NCBI GenBank assembly: GCA_028335825.1
Contig: JAIOKI010000027.1
Coordinates: 124,001 to 188,000, forward strand
Reading direction: 5' to 3'
From: Nosema muscidifuracis
Taxonomy: Eukaryota; Microsporidia; Nosematidae
DNA: 64,000 bases
The stretch's first letter is position 1. Every line of letters starts with the position of its first letter. Of the stretch, positions 1 to 10,026 are shown one piece after another. The translations under genes were made by a program, and so were the position numbers. Below the pieces are notes generated by a model that worked only from the letters and a program-made list of their open reading frames with translations, made no database searches and was not told the origin of the DNA.

Positions 1-237
1 AAAAAATTCTATTAAATAAAAAATTAAGGAATCATAATTTTTTCTAAGATTTATCATTTTATCAATAGCTTGTATTTCATCAATTTTCCTATTAATCATA
101 TCTTTAAGTTTTTCTAACTTATCATCCATATCAAATATCTTGTTCTGTTTTTCTAACATGAAAAGTTTTTCAATAGTTTTTTTTATGTATCTGATTATAT
201 TCGCTTTTTTGATTTCTAAGATTATTGATAAATCCAT
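1..237 (-). CDS. Small coiled-coil-like protein, 3' end beyond window
   Basis: On the minus strand an ATG at 237 directly follows CCC (plus-strand ggg at 238-240), the start signal used by most genes here. The frame then stays open for 79 codons to the window edge, so the C-terminus is missing. The visible protein begins MDLSIILEIKKANIIRYIKK and is rich in Lys, Ile, Leu and Glu with heptad-like spacing. This suggests a mostly helical or coiled-coil protein. I do not recognise a family. The spotless open frame together with the perfectly placed CCC-ATG makes it a likely real gene despite its short visible length. Confidence 0.6.
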   Translation of the reverse strand, partial: MDLSIILEIKKANIIRYIKKTIEKLFMLEKQNKIFDMDDKLEKLKDMINRKIDEIQAIDKMINLRKNYDSLIFYLIEFF

Positions 238-275
238 GGGGTATTTTTTTTAAATTCTTATATGATTTAATTAAA

Positions 276-395
276 ATATTTATTTCTTATAATATTCAAA
301 ATTATTTATTTCTTATAATATTCAAAAGTATTTATTTTTTAAATATTCAAAAGTATTTATTTCTTATAATATTCAAAAGTATTTATTTCTTAAAG
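276..395. repeat. 26-bp tandem repeat, about 4.5 copies
   Basis: A unit of the form TATTTATTTCTTATAATATT followed by CAAAAG recurs with a spacing of 25-26 bp (attcaaa at 294, 320, 345 and 371). It fills the gap between the partial gene at the left edge and the Asn-rich gene. It is non-coding. Confidence 0.8.
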
Positions 396-425
396 ATTTA
401 ATTAGTTTGTTTATTTCTTATATTT

Positions 426-1499
426 TCATAATTCTTCATAATTAATTTTCTTCTTTCTTTTTACTTGTTTAATTTTGTCTATATCAAGGACTATTTTATC
501 TTTTTTAGATTTGTTGACATTTTCTGGTACAAATAATTCGTCCGTTTCTTTATTGGGAATTTGTGATTGAACTTCTTTCTTAGAATCTGTTAATGTATTT
601 GAAAAAGAAGTTTGTGTTGATTTATTTGAATTTTCTAAAATCTCATTGTTTTTTTCTGTATTTAAATTAATTTTATCTTCTTTGACTATACTAGGAAAAT
701 CTTTTAATATCAAATTTGGATTTATTCCATTTTTAATATTAAAATTCCTTTCATTCTTATTATTTTTTCTTTTATCTAATTTATTAGGACTTTCAATAAC
801 TCCATTTTCTTTATCTTGTAAAATATTATCCTTTGATTTTCTTCTATTTATTCTTACTGCATTTTTAATAATATTGTTATTTTTATTATCTTTTAATATA
901 TTTGGATTATTATCTCTTAATAGATTTGGATTATTGTCTTTAATAATATTATTTTTATTATCTCTTAAAATATTTGGATTATTATCTCTTATTAGATTTA
1001 AATTATTATCTCTTAATAGATTTGAATTATTAGCTTTAATAATATTATTTTTACTATCTTTTATAATATTACTTTTATTATCTTTCAATATATTACTTTT
1101 ATTATCTTTCAATATATTATTTTTATTATCTTTTAATATGTTTGGATTATTATTTTTAAATCTTTTATTATCATCATAACATTCTGTCTTATTCTTTCTA
1201 AGGAAAGTATCATACTTAACTCTATTTTCTAAATCTACTGAACTAAAATCACTTTCTTCTTGTCCTTTTATGTAACAAATATCACTTGAATTGAAATAAT
1301 TTTCTAAAGGTAAATCATCAAATATAATAAATTTATCTGATGTGTAAATGTACTCAATATAATATTTATGCTTAAAATAATGCATATAATACTTCTTAAT
1401 TTGTTTTATTAATTTATTGGTAGTATATGATGGTTCTAATGATAATATAAATCTTTTGTTTGTATCTGTAACTATTTTCAGCAAAAAGGAATTTCCCAT
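426..1499 (-). CDS. Hypothetical protein: Ubl-like N-terminus plus Asn/Lys repeat
   Basis: 357 aa. The start has CCCTTTAA just before the ATG. Residues 1-80 show a beta-grasp/ubiquitin-like pattern: a hydrophobic strand (FLLKIV), a strand plus helix (FILSLEPSYTTNKLIKQIKK), then L..D..L..Y.....I near residues 63-77. This is a fold guess, not a family match. Residues about 115-215 are a degenerate tandem repeat of 8-9 aa around DNK(N/S)NI(L/I)K and DNNPN(I/L)LRD. The C-terminal third is charged and low in complexity. The repeat DNA probably expanded by slippage. Function unknown; an adaptor that docks through the N-terminal domain is conceivable. Confidence 0.75.
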   Translation of the reverse strand: MGNSFLLKIVTDTNKRFILSLEPSYTTNKLIKQIKKYYMHYFKHKYYIEYIYTSDKFIIFDDLPLENYFNSSDICYIKGQEESDFSSVDLENRVKYDTFLRKNKTECYDDNKRFKNNNPNILKDNKNNILKDNKSNILKDNKSNIIKDSKNNIIKANNSNLLRDNNLNLIRDNNPNILRDNKNNIIKDNNPNLLRDNNPNILKDNKNNNIIKNAVRINRRKSKDNILQDKENGVIESPNKLDKRKNNKNERNFNIKNGINPNLILKDFPSIVKEDKINLNTEKNNEILENSNKSTQTSFSNTLTDSKKEVQSQIPNKETDELFVPENVNKSKKDKIVLDIDKIKQVKRKKKINYEEL

Positions 1500-1754
1500 T
1501 TAAAGGGATAAAAATATTTTTATGAAGCATAAAAATTGAGAAAAATATTTATAGTAAAAAAAGTTGGTGCATAAATTTAAAAAAATTAATTAAAAAAAAT
1601 TAAAAAAGAAACTAAAAATAAATTAAATTTTAATGAATAAGGAATTTATCTCCTTATTTTAATTATTAAGTTTTTATGTATATGTTTTTATTGGTTACTG
1701 ATCTTCCAATAAAAAATTATTTTTTATAAAACAATAAAGATCCTAAAAATTAAA
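1500..1754. promoter_or_regulatory. Divergent intergenic region with a 10-bp inverted repeat
   Basis: 255 bp between two divergently transcribed genes. TTTTTATTGG (1685-1694) and CCAATAAAAA (1706-1715) form a perfect 10-bp inverted repeat with an 11-nt spacer, about 40 bp before the glutamate-cysteine ligase ATG. That gene lacks the usual CCC motif, so this could be an alternative promoter element. The role is inferred only. Confidence 0.35.
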
Positions 1755-3512
1755 ATGGGTCTGCTAAGAAAAGGTGATATTCTACCATGGGATATTCTAA
1801 AAAGATCTAAAGAAATTATTAAAAATAGAGGTATTAGTCAATTTATAAAAGTTTATTCAACTAATAAATTTAATATAACTAAAACAAGTGCGTTTGGTGA
1901 AGAACTTGAGCTTATAATACTCAAACATTCAGATAATAAATATAAACTGTTTTGTGGAAGTGAATCTATAATAGGAAAAACTGATTCTACATTTGTAGAA
2001 TATGCTAGGTACATGGTAGAAATAAGTTCTATTGTTCCTTATGAAAAAAAAACAATTAAAAATGTTGAAGATTCGATCTTAAAGAAAATTAGTGATATTG
2101 AGAATATTGTAGATAATAATGTATTTGTATCAATGATTCCTTGTTATCCTAATATAAATTATTCAAATTTTTATGATACAAAACCTTTAACTGATGATGT
2201 AACTTTGTCATTACACTTTCCTGATAACGCAATAACTAATCATAAAAGGTTTGAGTCGTTTACAAGGAATATAAGAAACAGACGTGGTAGAAAAGTCGAA
2301 GGGTATATACAAGTTATGAAAGATAAATATACTTTATTAGATGATTCTAATAAGTATATATTAATTGATTCTATGGGTCAAGGTATGGGATGCTGTTGTT
2401 TACAGGTAACTGTACAAGGTGAATCTATAGACTCCGCCAAGTATATTTATGATATGATGGGTATAATGAGTCCTTTACTTTTAAGAATTACTAGAGGAAC
2501 ACCTTGTGCAAATGGTAAACTTTTACGTACAGAAACTCGTTGGGAAATGTTAGAAATTAGTGTAGATTGTCGTACAGATATTGAAAGAGGATTTGATGAT
2601 ATTGTATCAAACAGTTATAAAAAATATCCTTATGATTCTAAAATACCAAAAAGTAGATTTTCTCCAATAGATTTATTTATATCAACCAATGAAAATTTTA
2701 AAGATAAATATAACGACATTTTTGTACCAATTCATCAAAATATTTACAAGAAGCTTATTGAAAACGAAGTAGAAGAACGATTATCTAAACATGTTGCTTC
2801 TTTATTCATTAGAGATCCTATAATATCATATGAAGAAACCAATGAAGAAACTTATGATGATTTTGAGAATATACAGAGCTCAAATTGGAGATCTGTAAGG
2901 TTTAAAATACCTACAGAGAGTTCTGAAAATAAATTACGTGGATGGAAAGTAGAAATCAGATCTATGGAAATACAAGCTACAGCTTTTGAGAATACTGCTT
3001 TCGTATATTTTACATTTTTATTATCGCAAGCTATCGTTAAATACAACTTAAATTTTTATATTCCAATATCAAAAGTCGATACAAATTTCATTCGTGCTAA
3101 TGAATTTATTCGTAAACCATCTGATTTTAAAAAAAAACTGACAAAAGACGAGCAGTTATTTTATTATAGAAATAACATAGAAAATTCAGATGATTATAAT
3201 CTCTCTGAAGGTACTATTGAGGATATTTTTATGGGTAAAGAAGATTATAAAGGTATATTATACTATGTTAAAAATATTATAGAAGAAGACTTTAATGAAG
3301 AAAAGGAGTTTTTAAATAAATACATAAAATTTATTGAGGATAAAATTACTAACAAATATCTTTCTTTAAGTGATTGGATAAGAAAGTTTGTATTAACACA
3401 TTCTGATTATAAAAATGATAGCGTACTTACAGATAATATTTTAAATGATTTAATGAAAAAAATGATTGAAATTAGAAAAGAAAATTCAATCGATTATCTT
3501 ATTAATGAATAA
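1755..3512 (+). CDS. GSH1: Glutamate-cysteine ligase catalytic subunit
   Basis: Joins glutamate and cysteine using ATP (EC 6.3.2.2), the first and limiting step of glutathione synthesis in the cytosol. 585 aa, close to the eukaryotic GCLC length of about 640. The N-terminus MGLLRKGDILPWD matches the family start MGLL..G..L.W. FGEELE (47-52) corresponds to the substrate/metal-binding WGDE region. Around 165-185 the segment with FTRNIRNRRGRKVEG matches the conserved LTRNIR.RRG.KV block, and MGQGMGCCCLQVT (from 207) matches MG.GM..CCLQVT. No CCC motif precedes the ATG, unlike most neighbours. The family assignment is very secure from these blocks; the gene symbol follows yeast. Confidence 0.93.
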   Translation: MGLLRKGDILPWDILKRSKEIIKNRGISQFIKVYSTNKFNITKTSAFGEELELIILKHSDNKYKLFCGSESIIGKTDSTFVEYARYMVEISSIVPYEKKTIKNVEDSILKKISDIENIVDNNVFVSMIPCYPNINYSNFYDTKPLTDDVTLSLHFPDNAITNHKRFESFTRNIRNRRGRKVEGYIQVMKDKYTLLDDSNKYILIDSMGQGMGCCCLQVTVQGESIDSAKYIYDMMGIMSPLLLRITRGTPCANGKLLRTETRWEMLEISVDCRTDIERGFDDIVSNSYKKYPYDSKIPKSRFSPIDLFISTNENFKDKYNDIFVPIHQNIYKKLIENEVEERLSKHVASLFIRDPIISYEETNEETYDDFENIQSSNWRSVRFKIPTESSENKLRGWKVEIRSMEIQATAFENTAFVYFTFLLSQAIVKYNLNFYIPISKVDTNFIRANEFIRKPSDFKKKLTKDEQLFYYRNNIENSDDYNLSEGTIEDIFMGKEDYKGILYYVKNIIEEDFNEEKEFLNKYIKFIEDKITNKYLSLSDWIRKFVLTHSDYKNDSVLTDNILNDLMKKMIEIRKENSIDYLINE

Positions 3513-3769
3513 ATTTTCTTTATTTAGTTTATTTTCATAGTTAAATAAAAAAATTCAAGCTTTTATAATAATAAATTTTCTTTATTTAATCTGTTTTCAT
3601 AATTAAATAAAAAAATTCAAGCTTTTATAATAATAAATTTTCTTTATTTAGTTTATTTTCATAATTTAATATAAAGAAAAAGCCATGCTTTTATAATAAA
3701 TAAATTTCTTTATTTAATCTGTTTTCATAATTAAATATAAAGAAAAAGTAATGCTTTTATAATAATAAA
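3511..3769. repeat. 62-67-bp tandem repeat, four copies
   Basis: Fills most of the 383-bp gap after the GSH1-like gene. Copies begin at 3511, 3573, 3635 and 3702 with AAATTTTCTTTATTTA, and each ends in a GCTTTTATAATAAT-type block. The first copy overlaps the stop codon. The rest of the gap (3770-3895) shows only the promoter of the next gene. Confidence 0.85.
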
Positions 3770-3895
3770 TTATTATAAAAGTAAATTGTTTAATCATTAT
3801 TTTTAAAAGAACCATCGCAAATTATTTTATGTTTTTATAAAAATTACAAGTCTTTATTAAAACTTCTCTTGGATAATTTTTATACCCGTTAAATA

Positions 3896-4831
3896 ATGAT
3901 TAGAGATCGGTTAAATTTCGAATTTCTTTTTAATCGATCCTACAAACTAGAGCATTACAACATAACTTGCAATAATTTTAATACAAATACAAAGATGTTC
4001 TGCTTTGGTACACTAGAAGGAAGTTTGTTGTTCACTCCAAATAATTTTGATAAAATACTTAACGACAAAACTAATAAATTCACGATTCTTAATAGAAACA
4101 TAACAAATACAGAAATATACAGCGTATCATGGCTAAGTGATACAACTATAGGATGTACATATAATGATTCTATTTATTGTATTTTAGATATAACAACTGA
4201 CAAAATATCTATGTATGACGTACATGTAGGATCAGTTAAATATATTAAAAAAACAAATACAAATATTTTTTATACAAGCGGGCGTGATAAAAGTGCAAAA
4301 GGGTGGGATATTAGAAGTATGAAAGTATTTATAGATCTTAAACATGAAGGAAGTGTTACATGTTTGGAAACAAATGGAAGAAATAATAAAATTTTGTATA
4401 CGACTTCTACTCCAGGAACTATAATTCACTACTGGGATACTCGGTATACGAAAAGGGGTCTGTATTATGCTAGTACAAAAATTGTATCAAACTTTTATTG
4501 TAGGGATTTAATTTATTATGGGAATAATTTATACAGTAAAAATAAAATATCACAGATACATAAAATATCAGAAAGTAGTAAACAAAAGTCTTTACTTATT
4601 GATAGAAAAATTAAATCTTATTGTGGATCAATAGATTTTAATTCCAAATATGATTGCCTATTTACAACAATAAATGATGAAATATTCAGTATAACAGAAA
4701 CAGGTTCAAAAAAAGGAAAAATAAATGAAAACGTCAATTTTACTGGATGTATCTGTTACAACGATGAAACAATAGTTCTACACAATAACCAAGAAATTTG
4801 TGTATATTATATTAGACCATATATTGAATAA
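3896..4831 (+). CDS. WD40-repeat protein
   Basis: 311 aa, with CCC at 3885-3887 before the ATG. The clearest WD repeat lies at about residues 109-141: a GSV...(F)YTSGRDKSAKGWDIR block with the GH-like and WD-like ends. A second, weaker one follows and ends IHYWDTRYTKRG. The flanking sequence has the spacing of beta-propeller blades but is too diverged to count blades safely. The SGRDKSAKGWDIR style resembles Cdt2/DTL-type and other nuclear WD40 proteins, so a CUL4 or replication-licensing role is possible but unproven. Probably a scaffold protein. Confidence 0.75.
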   Translation: MIRDRLNFEFLFNRSYKLEHYNITCNNFNTNTKMFCFGTLEGSLLFTPNNFDKILNDKTNKFTILNRNITNTEIYSVSWLSDTTIGCTYNDSIYCILDITTDKISMYDVHVGSVKYIKKTNTNIFYTSGRDKSAKGWDIRSMKVFIDLKHEGSVTCLETNGRNNKILYTTSTPGTIIHYWDTRYTKRGLYYASTKIVSNFYCRDLIYYGNNLYSKNKISQIHKISESSKQKSLLIDRKIKSYCGSIDFNSKYDCLFTTINDEIFSITETGSKKGKINENVNFTGCICYNDETIVLHNNQEICVYYIRPYIE

Positions 4832-4897
4832 AAAAAAGTAACCTTTTAAATTATTTGTTTACTATTTAATTTTAAAATATTTTTTAACCCTAAAAAA

Positions 4898-6985
4898 ATG
4901 AAAGAAAAAGATCTTGTGCCAGATGTATATTTAGATAAGAATTTTGATTACAAAAAGCTAACGAAAACTGAATTAAAAAAGATACTATTTGAAAACAACA
5001 TAAATGTTAAATCAAATTCTCTAAAACAAGAATTAATAGATTCTTACAAAACGAATATTTTCGATAAAATTGACGAACTTAAATTAGCAAAACGTAAGGC
5101 ATTAGAAAAAATGGAAAATATTTATCAAAGTGATCGCAGTTCTGTAGCAGAAATTGATTTAAATGATAAAAATAATTTACTTAATACAGAAAGAGTTTTC
5201 AGAAAACATAGTGCATCAGGTAAAGCTATTACTCATAATAGTGTTATATTTGATGAAGATCATAATGAGTCATTAAAAAATGAAATTAAAAGAAGCGCTA
5301 GTTTTTTAAACACACCTTCTAAAAATAAGAAAAGTAGTAGATTGTCTTTTATAAAAAACAGATCTCATAATATGAATATTTTATCAGATACAGAATCTGA
5401 AGAAGATATTAAGAAACCTAATAAATATTCTATAACGAAAAATGCTACACCAATTAAAAAGATTGTAACAAAAGATCAGAAGGAAATACAAAATAAACAA
5501 TTGAGTCCTGTCAAAAAAAGAATGGAAAGTCCTTTGGCACAGAAAATAGATTTTAATATTAAAAAAAATGAATCTAAAGATGCCGTTGATTATAAAAATT
5601 TGTCACAGAGTCGATTGAATCAAAGTAGAACTAATCAAATAAATGCTGATAAAAGTAAGTTAGAACAGAAGGCTAACAGTGATCAAAGAAATACTGAAAA
5701 AAATGATATCGAGCAGAAAAAAATTGATAAAAAAAATGTTGATAAAATCAATCAAAGTAGGACTAATCAAAGAATTGCTAATAAAAATGATATCGAGCAG
5801 AAAAAAATCAATCAAAGTAATCTTGAAAAAATTGAAAAAAGTAGAACAGATCAAAGAAATGCTGAAAAAAATAATATTGAAAAAAATAATATTGAGAAAA
5901 GTAGAAATAATCAAATTAATCTTGAAAAAAATAATATTGAGAAAAGTAAATTAGATCAAAAAAATAATGATTTATCAATAGAAGATTCAAAACCTCTTTT
6001 ATCTAGTAAAGAACAATTAAAAAGATTGATTTATGAAGATATGCAAAGAAGGAAGCATGATGATAGTACTTTGATAGATAGTTCAGCTACAAATTATTCA
6101 GGAACATCATTTTCTAATGTAGAGAGTTATGTAACAAATAAGACAGATATTACAGAATCTTTAAGTGATATTCCAGTAAAAAAAAGTAAATTTTTTTACG
6201 TAATTATGACCATCATTCTTCTGACAATTTATAGTATCTTAAAAATGCTACCTTATAACGATGGAAAATGCTTTTTTTGTGTAAATATACCTGAACATGG
6301 AAAATTGATAAATGGTAAATTTAAGTGTGACAAGGGATATATTTATAAAAGATCTCTTTTTAAAAATTATTGTAAGAAAGATGATACTATAGAAAAATCC
6401 AGACTTAAATTAATTAATGAAATTCTTAAGAAATTAGAATTTAAACATGGTGATTTTTTGTATGGAAGATCTAAAACATCACGAATGTTAATATCTGATC
6501 TAACAACTGATGAAGAAATCATTAAGGAATTGATACATAATCCAAATGTAAAGATATTTGATAAATATATCTCATCTGTAAAGTACAAAGTATCTTTAAG
6601 AACTTTTATTAATTTTTATTCTAAGAAGATGATTATTTTGCTACTTCCTTTACTTATTCTTATTTTTACTATAAAATATTATCAAAACAGAAGACGAATT
6701 CGTCGTGAAAATGAGGAAGAATCTAAAAAAATTATCAAAGATATTTTAAATGTATTACTTAGACAACTAATGATATCTACTAAAAACACAAGGTTTCCTG
6801 AATATGTATATATAGATCAACTTAAAGATGTATTTGGAGATAATATTGCTGTATGGAACATAGTACAAAAAAAGATAACAGCAAATTCTAATGTTACAAC
6901 CATTAAGCTAGAAGATAAAAATGCATGGCAATGGATTGGACCAATTTTAAGAAGAAAAGAAAGTTTAGATGATATGAAATTATAA
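4898..6985 (+). CDS. Inner nuclear membrane protein, Src1/Heh1 (LEM/HeH-MSC) family
   Basis: 695 aa; CCC lies 7 nt before the ATG. Domains in order: a HeH/LEM-like helix-extension-helix at about 20-50 (KLTKTELKKILFENNINV...LKQELIDSY); a long polar nucleoplasmic linker with an Asn/Lys/Ile-rich degenerate repeat at about 225-365; a transmembrane segment at 431-450 (FFYVIMTIILLTIYSILKML); a lumenal domain with paired cysteines; a second transmembrane segment at about 577-595; and a C-terminal MSC winged-helix domain ending with ...W.WIGPILRR. This order is that of yeast Src1/Heh1/Heh2 and animal MAN1, which tether chromatin to the nuclear envelope and recruit ESCRT-III. The linker repeat looks recently expanded. 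It converges on the next gene with a 20-nt gap. Confidence 0.85.
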   Translation: MKEKDLVPDVYLDKNFDYKKLTKTELKKILFENNINVKSNSLKQELIDSYKTNIFDKIDELKLAKRKALEKMENIYQSDRSSVAEIDLNDKNNLLNTERVFRKHSASGKAITHNSVIFDEDHNESLKNEIKRSASFLNTPSKNKKSSRLSFIKNRSHNMNILSDTESEEDIKKPNKYSITKNATPIKKIVTKDQKEIQNKQLSPVKKRMESPLAQKIDFNIKKNESKDAVDYKNLSQSRLNQSRTNQINADKSKLEQKANSDQRNTEKNDIEQKKIDKKNVDKINQSRTNQRIANKNDIEQKKINQSNLEKIEKSRTDQRNAEKNNIEKNNIEKSRNNQINLEKNNIEKSKLDQKNNDLSIEDSKPLLSSKEQLKRLIYEDMQRRKHDDSTLIDSSATNYSGTSFSNVESYVTNKTDITESLSDIPVKKSKFFYVIMTIILLTIYSILKMLPYNDGKCFFCVNIPEHGKLINGKFKCDKGYIYKRSLFKNYCKKDDTIEKSRLKLINEILKKLEFKHGDFLYGRSKTSRMLISDLTTDEEIIKELIHNPNVKIFDKYISSVKYKVSLRTFINFYSKKMIILLLPLLILIFTIKYYQNRRRIRRENEEESKKIIKDILNVLLRQLMISTKNTRFPEYVYIDQLKDVFGDNIAVWNIVQKKITANSNVTTIKLEDKNAWQWIGPILRRKESLDDMKL

Positions 6986-7005
6986 GATAAATCTGTAATA
7001 AAAAT

Positions 7006-8118
7006 TTATTTAGAAGAAATTTTTCTTTGATATTTCTCATAATCTTTTTTACAAGTATTAATATTGTCTACTGGAGAATCTAATCCATTTTTTAAGGGAG
7101 AGAATTCACAATCCCTTGGTACACTTAAAACTTTATTTTTATTAGTAAACTTAAAGCAATCAAAAATAAAGCTTTCACTTTTAAAACATTTCAAGTTCTT
7201 TTTATCATCATCATTTTTAACATACGATGGAAAATTTGTAATTTGATCAAGAATAGCTTTAGGAACTTTTTTATAAGCTTTATGATAAGGCAATTCTTCA
7301 TGACCCATAATTTGTACAAATGAAGTTTTAAACAAATGGTTACAAATGTTACCTTCACAATCTGTTTCATCACAATCAATTTCAGAATATTCCTTAATTT
7401 CGATTTTTCCGTTATTTTTTACAAAAACACCTACATTTTCATTGGGTAATTTTGTTATTGATTTACTTAGAATATCCAAATTATTATCAACAAATGCACC
7501 AACAAATTCTGGATTAAGAATTCTTGATAAAATATTATCAACAGATATAACATTAATAGCATAAAGATCATCAATATTAATATTTCGTATAGATTTAAAT
7601 ATATTTCCATTTCCATTTGGTGACATAACAACTTCATTATTGACTTCTATAGATTCACCTGATTCGTATCTACAAGGTAAATTATCTTGTTTAAAGAATT
7701 CAACATCCAATTCGAAATTATTATTATCTTTAAAATATTTTACTACTTTATCATGAGTATAATCAGAAGTCATAATTAATAACCGTATCATTTTTTTGTA
7801 ATTTGGATGTAAAGATTTAATCTTATCGACATGATGTTCAAATAAAGTTTTATCAAATATTTCAATCATACCTTTTGGATTATCTGATCCTAGTCTAGTA
7901 CCTTGTCCTCCACTTAGAATAACAACTCCAAATTTATTTTGTAATAAAGTATTCATACCTATATCATGTAATCTCCATCCTTCGTCTGTTAAGTTACCTT
8001 CATTATCGTATAATTTAATTAAATGACCAGATTTTGAGTTTACAATTTCCATTGTTGTGAATTCATCTTCAGTTTTAAATAAGATAGTACAACCAATAAA
8101 ATTTAATAAGGATAACAT
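7006..8118 (-). CDS. UAP1: UDP-N-acetylglucosamine pyrophosphorylase
   Basis: Makes UDP-GlcNAc from UTP and GlcNAc-1-phosphate (EC 2.7.7.23), the precursor for chitin and glycosylation. 370 aa, shorter than the fungal and animal enzymes of about 480-520. The nucleotide-binding loop LSGGQGTRLGSDNPKGM (about 68-84) is intact. The family blocks NEVVMSPNGNGNIFKSI, VDNILSRILNPEFVGAFVDN and VGVFVKNNGKIEIKEYSEI follow in the right order. The C-terminus appears trimmed. The start at 8118 is supported by CCCCC nine nt upstream, although an internal Met at residue 23 could also serve. It complements the Chs7-like gene at 33.6 kb in chitin-wall synthesis. Confidence 0.9.
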   Translation of the reverse strand: MLSLLNFIGCTILFKTEDEFTTMEIVNSKSGHLIKLYDNEGNLTDEGWRLHDIGMNTLLQNKFGVVILSGGQGTRLGSDNPKGMIEIFDKTLFEHHVDKIKSLHPNYKKMIRLLIMTSDYTHDKVVKYFKDNNNFELDVEFFKQDNLPCRYESGESIEVNNEVVMSPNGNGNIFKSIRNINIDDLYAINVISVDNILSRILNPEFVGAFVDNNLDILSKSITKLPNENVGVFVKNNGKIEIKEYSEIDCDETDCEGNICNHLFKTSFVQIMGHEELPYHKAYKKVPKAILDQITNFPSYVKNDDDKKNLKCFKSESFIFDCFKFTNKNKVLSVPRDCEFSPLKNGLDSPVDNINTCKKDYEKYQRKISSK

Positions 8119-8124
8119 ATTTTT

Positions 8125-8142
8125 AAAGGGGGATCCCCCTTT
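8125..8142. promoter_or_regulatory. 18-bp perfect palindrome holding the CCC start signal
   Basis: AAAGGGGGATCCCCCTTT is a perfect palindrome just upstream of the UAP1-like ATG. It is the most GC-rich word in an AT-rich 1.5-kb gap. One arm supplies the CCCCC motif for the minus-strand gene. The other arm would do the same for a plus-strand transcript, but no gene starts there. Confidence 0.7.
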
Positions 8143-8839
8143 TTTTTCTTAAATTAATAATATTTTTAATATAAGTTTTTTACAAAAAAATAAACAATTT
8201 TACAAAAATTTTCATTTCGTAATATTTTTAGTGTATTGTGTAAAGTTTTTTTTTAAAGGAGATAATCATCATTTTTAAATTATTTAACTAATAAAAAAAT
8301 AAATAATGTCTTATTGGATAAATTTTTTCATATAATCTTATATTAATGTTTATCTTTAGTAATTTTTAAAAATACATAACATTTAAAAAATTTAATTTAT
8401 TTTATAAAAAAATTAAACAATTTTATATTTTTACATAATTACCTTTTTAAAATGTAATTATAAAATTTTATGTTAATTACCTTTTTTATTATTTATAAAA
8501 TTTAACAAAAAATTAAACAATATTATAATTTTATATAATTAACCTTTTAAAGGTGTAATTATAAATATTTATGTTAATTAATTTTTTTAAGTGTATTTTT
8601 AAATATTTATAAAATTTTATATAATTAACTTTTTAAAGGTATTTTTAAATATTTATAAAATTTAACAATATTATAATTTTATAACTTTTTTATATAACTT
8701 TTTAATTTAAAAAATGACAGTTTATAGAACAAAATTATTTATTTATTGTTAACCAGTAATTTTAAATATTGGAATTTTATTTTATTTTTTTTAATTTGTT
8801 AAACAAACAAATTAAAATATTTTACATAAATAAATCTTT
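8143..8839. other. AT-rich intergenic sequence, no gene seen
   Basis: About 700 bp of almost pure A/T with short degenerate repeats of the type TTTTATATAATTAACCTTTTAAAGGTGTAATTATAAATATTT-like blocks (8400-8700). No open frame with coding character was found. Confidence 0.6.
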
Positions 8840-8989
8840 ATGCAATCCGAAGATATACATTTATTTTATATACTCACCATTATTGTTATAATTAATGTGA
8901 TATGTTATTTAAAACTGATTCATGAAGAAGAAAATATAAAAGAGGTTGATACATCAGAATATGAATCACCAATCATGATATTTTCTTAA
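8840..8989 (+). CDS. Candidate 49-aa single-pass membrane protein
   Basis: A complete ORF, beginning MQSEDIHLFY. Residues 8-27 form a convincing transmembrane segment (LFYILTIIVIINVICYLKLI), followed by an acidic tail with EEEN, EVD and SEYE. Base composition is less A/T-extreme than the flanking DNA, and the frame is well used up to its stop. No CCC motif precedes the ATG, only AAATCTTT. I do not recognise the protein. It sits alone in a 1.5-kb gap, so it may be a genuine small gene or chance. Confidence 0.4.
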   Translation: MQSEDIHLFYILTIIVIINVICYLKLIHEEENIKEVDTSEYESPIMIFS

Positions 8990-9657
8990 AATATTTTATT
9001 ATTATAGATAAGATGATTAATTAAAAAATATTAATCAAGATATTATAAAAAATCTTTATACTCTCATTTATCTATCAATATAAAACTTTTAATAAATATT
9101 TATTCTATACTAGCTAAATTTTTTTCCTATAAGAACAGGAATATAATTTTATAAAATATTAAATTATTAAATAATATCATGAAAACATATAGAATGGTAA
9201 ATTATAATTGTATTTTTAAAAATATAGTCTCATTTTTTTGATCTTCAATAACTTATAAAAAATATCATATTTTATATAAATGAAAAATCTTTCACATTTT
9301 AAGAACAGAAATATAATTTTATTATTAGGATTTAAAAAATAAATATTAAATTTCAAACATTTTATAAAATAAATTTTCCTTCTTAAAAATACTTGATTTT
9401 ATAAATATATTTTTATTCATGATTAATACAATTGAGTTCTAATGAAAGATTATAAAATATTATAAATATCATAAATATAATCAATACATAAATATCATAA
9501 AATATAATCAACACATAATAAATATCATAAATGTATTATAAATATTATAAATATTATAAATATCATAAAAATATAATCAATACATAAATATATCTTTATG
9601 CAAAATCATAGATAAATATTATGGAATATTTTTTTAAAAAATATTTTTTTCACCCTA
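8990..9657. other. AT-rich intergenic sequence with short ATAAATATCATAA repeats
   Basis: From about 9450 to 9600 the words ATAAATATCATAA and ATAATCAATACATAA recur many times. No gene is visible. The end of the gap carries the CACCCTAATG start of the ribosomal protein gene. Confidence 0.6.
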
Positions 9658-10026
9658 ATGAAGATTGAATACGAAACTTTGAGAGAAAAGAATATTGCAG
9701 AACTCGAGGATGAAATTATTAACTTAAAGAATGAACTTTTACAACTTAGACAGAAGAAAATAAGTTCAACTGTAGAACCAGAAGAGATCAAAATAGCCAG
9801 AAAGAATGTAGCTCGTGCTTTACGTGTTCGTCATGAGAAGATGTTAGAAGAAGCTGTTAAAGAACATTCAAACAAACCTTTACATAAAATACCAAAAGAA
9901 CTCAGACCAAAAATGACCAGAAATATGAGAAGAGCTTTGACTAAGAAACAGGTTAACAGGAAAGTACCAAAGGTATGGAAGAGAGAACTTAAAAATCCAA
10001 AGATCTATTTTGCTTACTCTGAATAA
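9658..10026 (+). CDS. RPL35: 60S ribosomal protein L35 (uL29)
   Basis: 122 aa, the usual eukaryotic length (about 120-123). The N-terminal helical hairpin ([24 protein letters not shown]) matches the uL29 fold near the polypeptide exit tunnel. The C-terminal [19 protein letters not shown] is the eukaryotic L35 signature (LRPKKTRAMRRRLTKHE type). CACCCTA directly precedes the ATG. Codon use is less A/T-extreme than in neighbours, as expected for a highly expressed gene. Confidence 0.93.
   Translation: MKIEYETLREKNIAELEDEIINLKNELLQLRQKKISSTVEPEEIKIARKNVARALRVRHEKMLEEAVKEHSNKPLHKIPKELRPKMTRNMRRALTKKQVNRKVPKVWKRELKNPKIYFAYSE

Noticed and set aside
646-1179. Long open frame on the plus strand, Leu/Phe-rich
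   Set aside because: Antisense shadow of the Asn/Lys repeat region of the minus-strand gene; no start signal and composition follows from the repeat.
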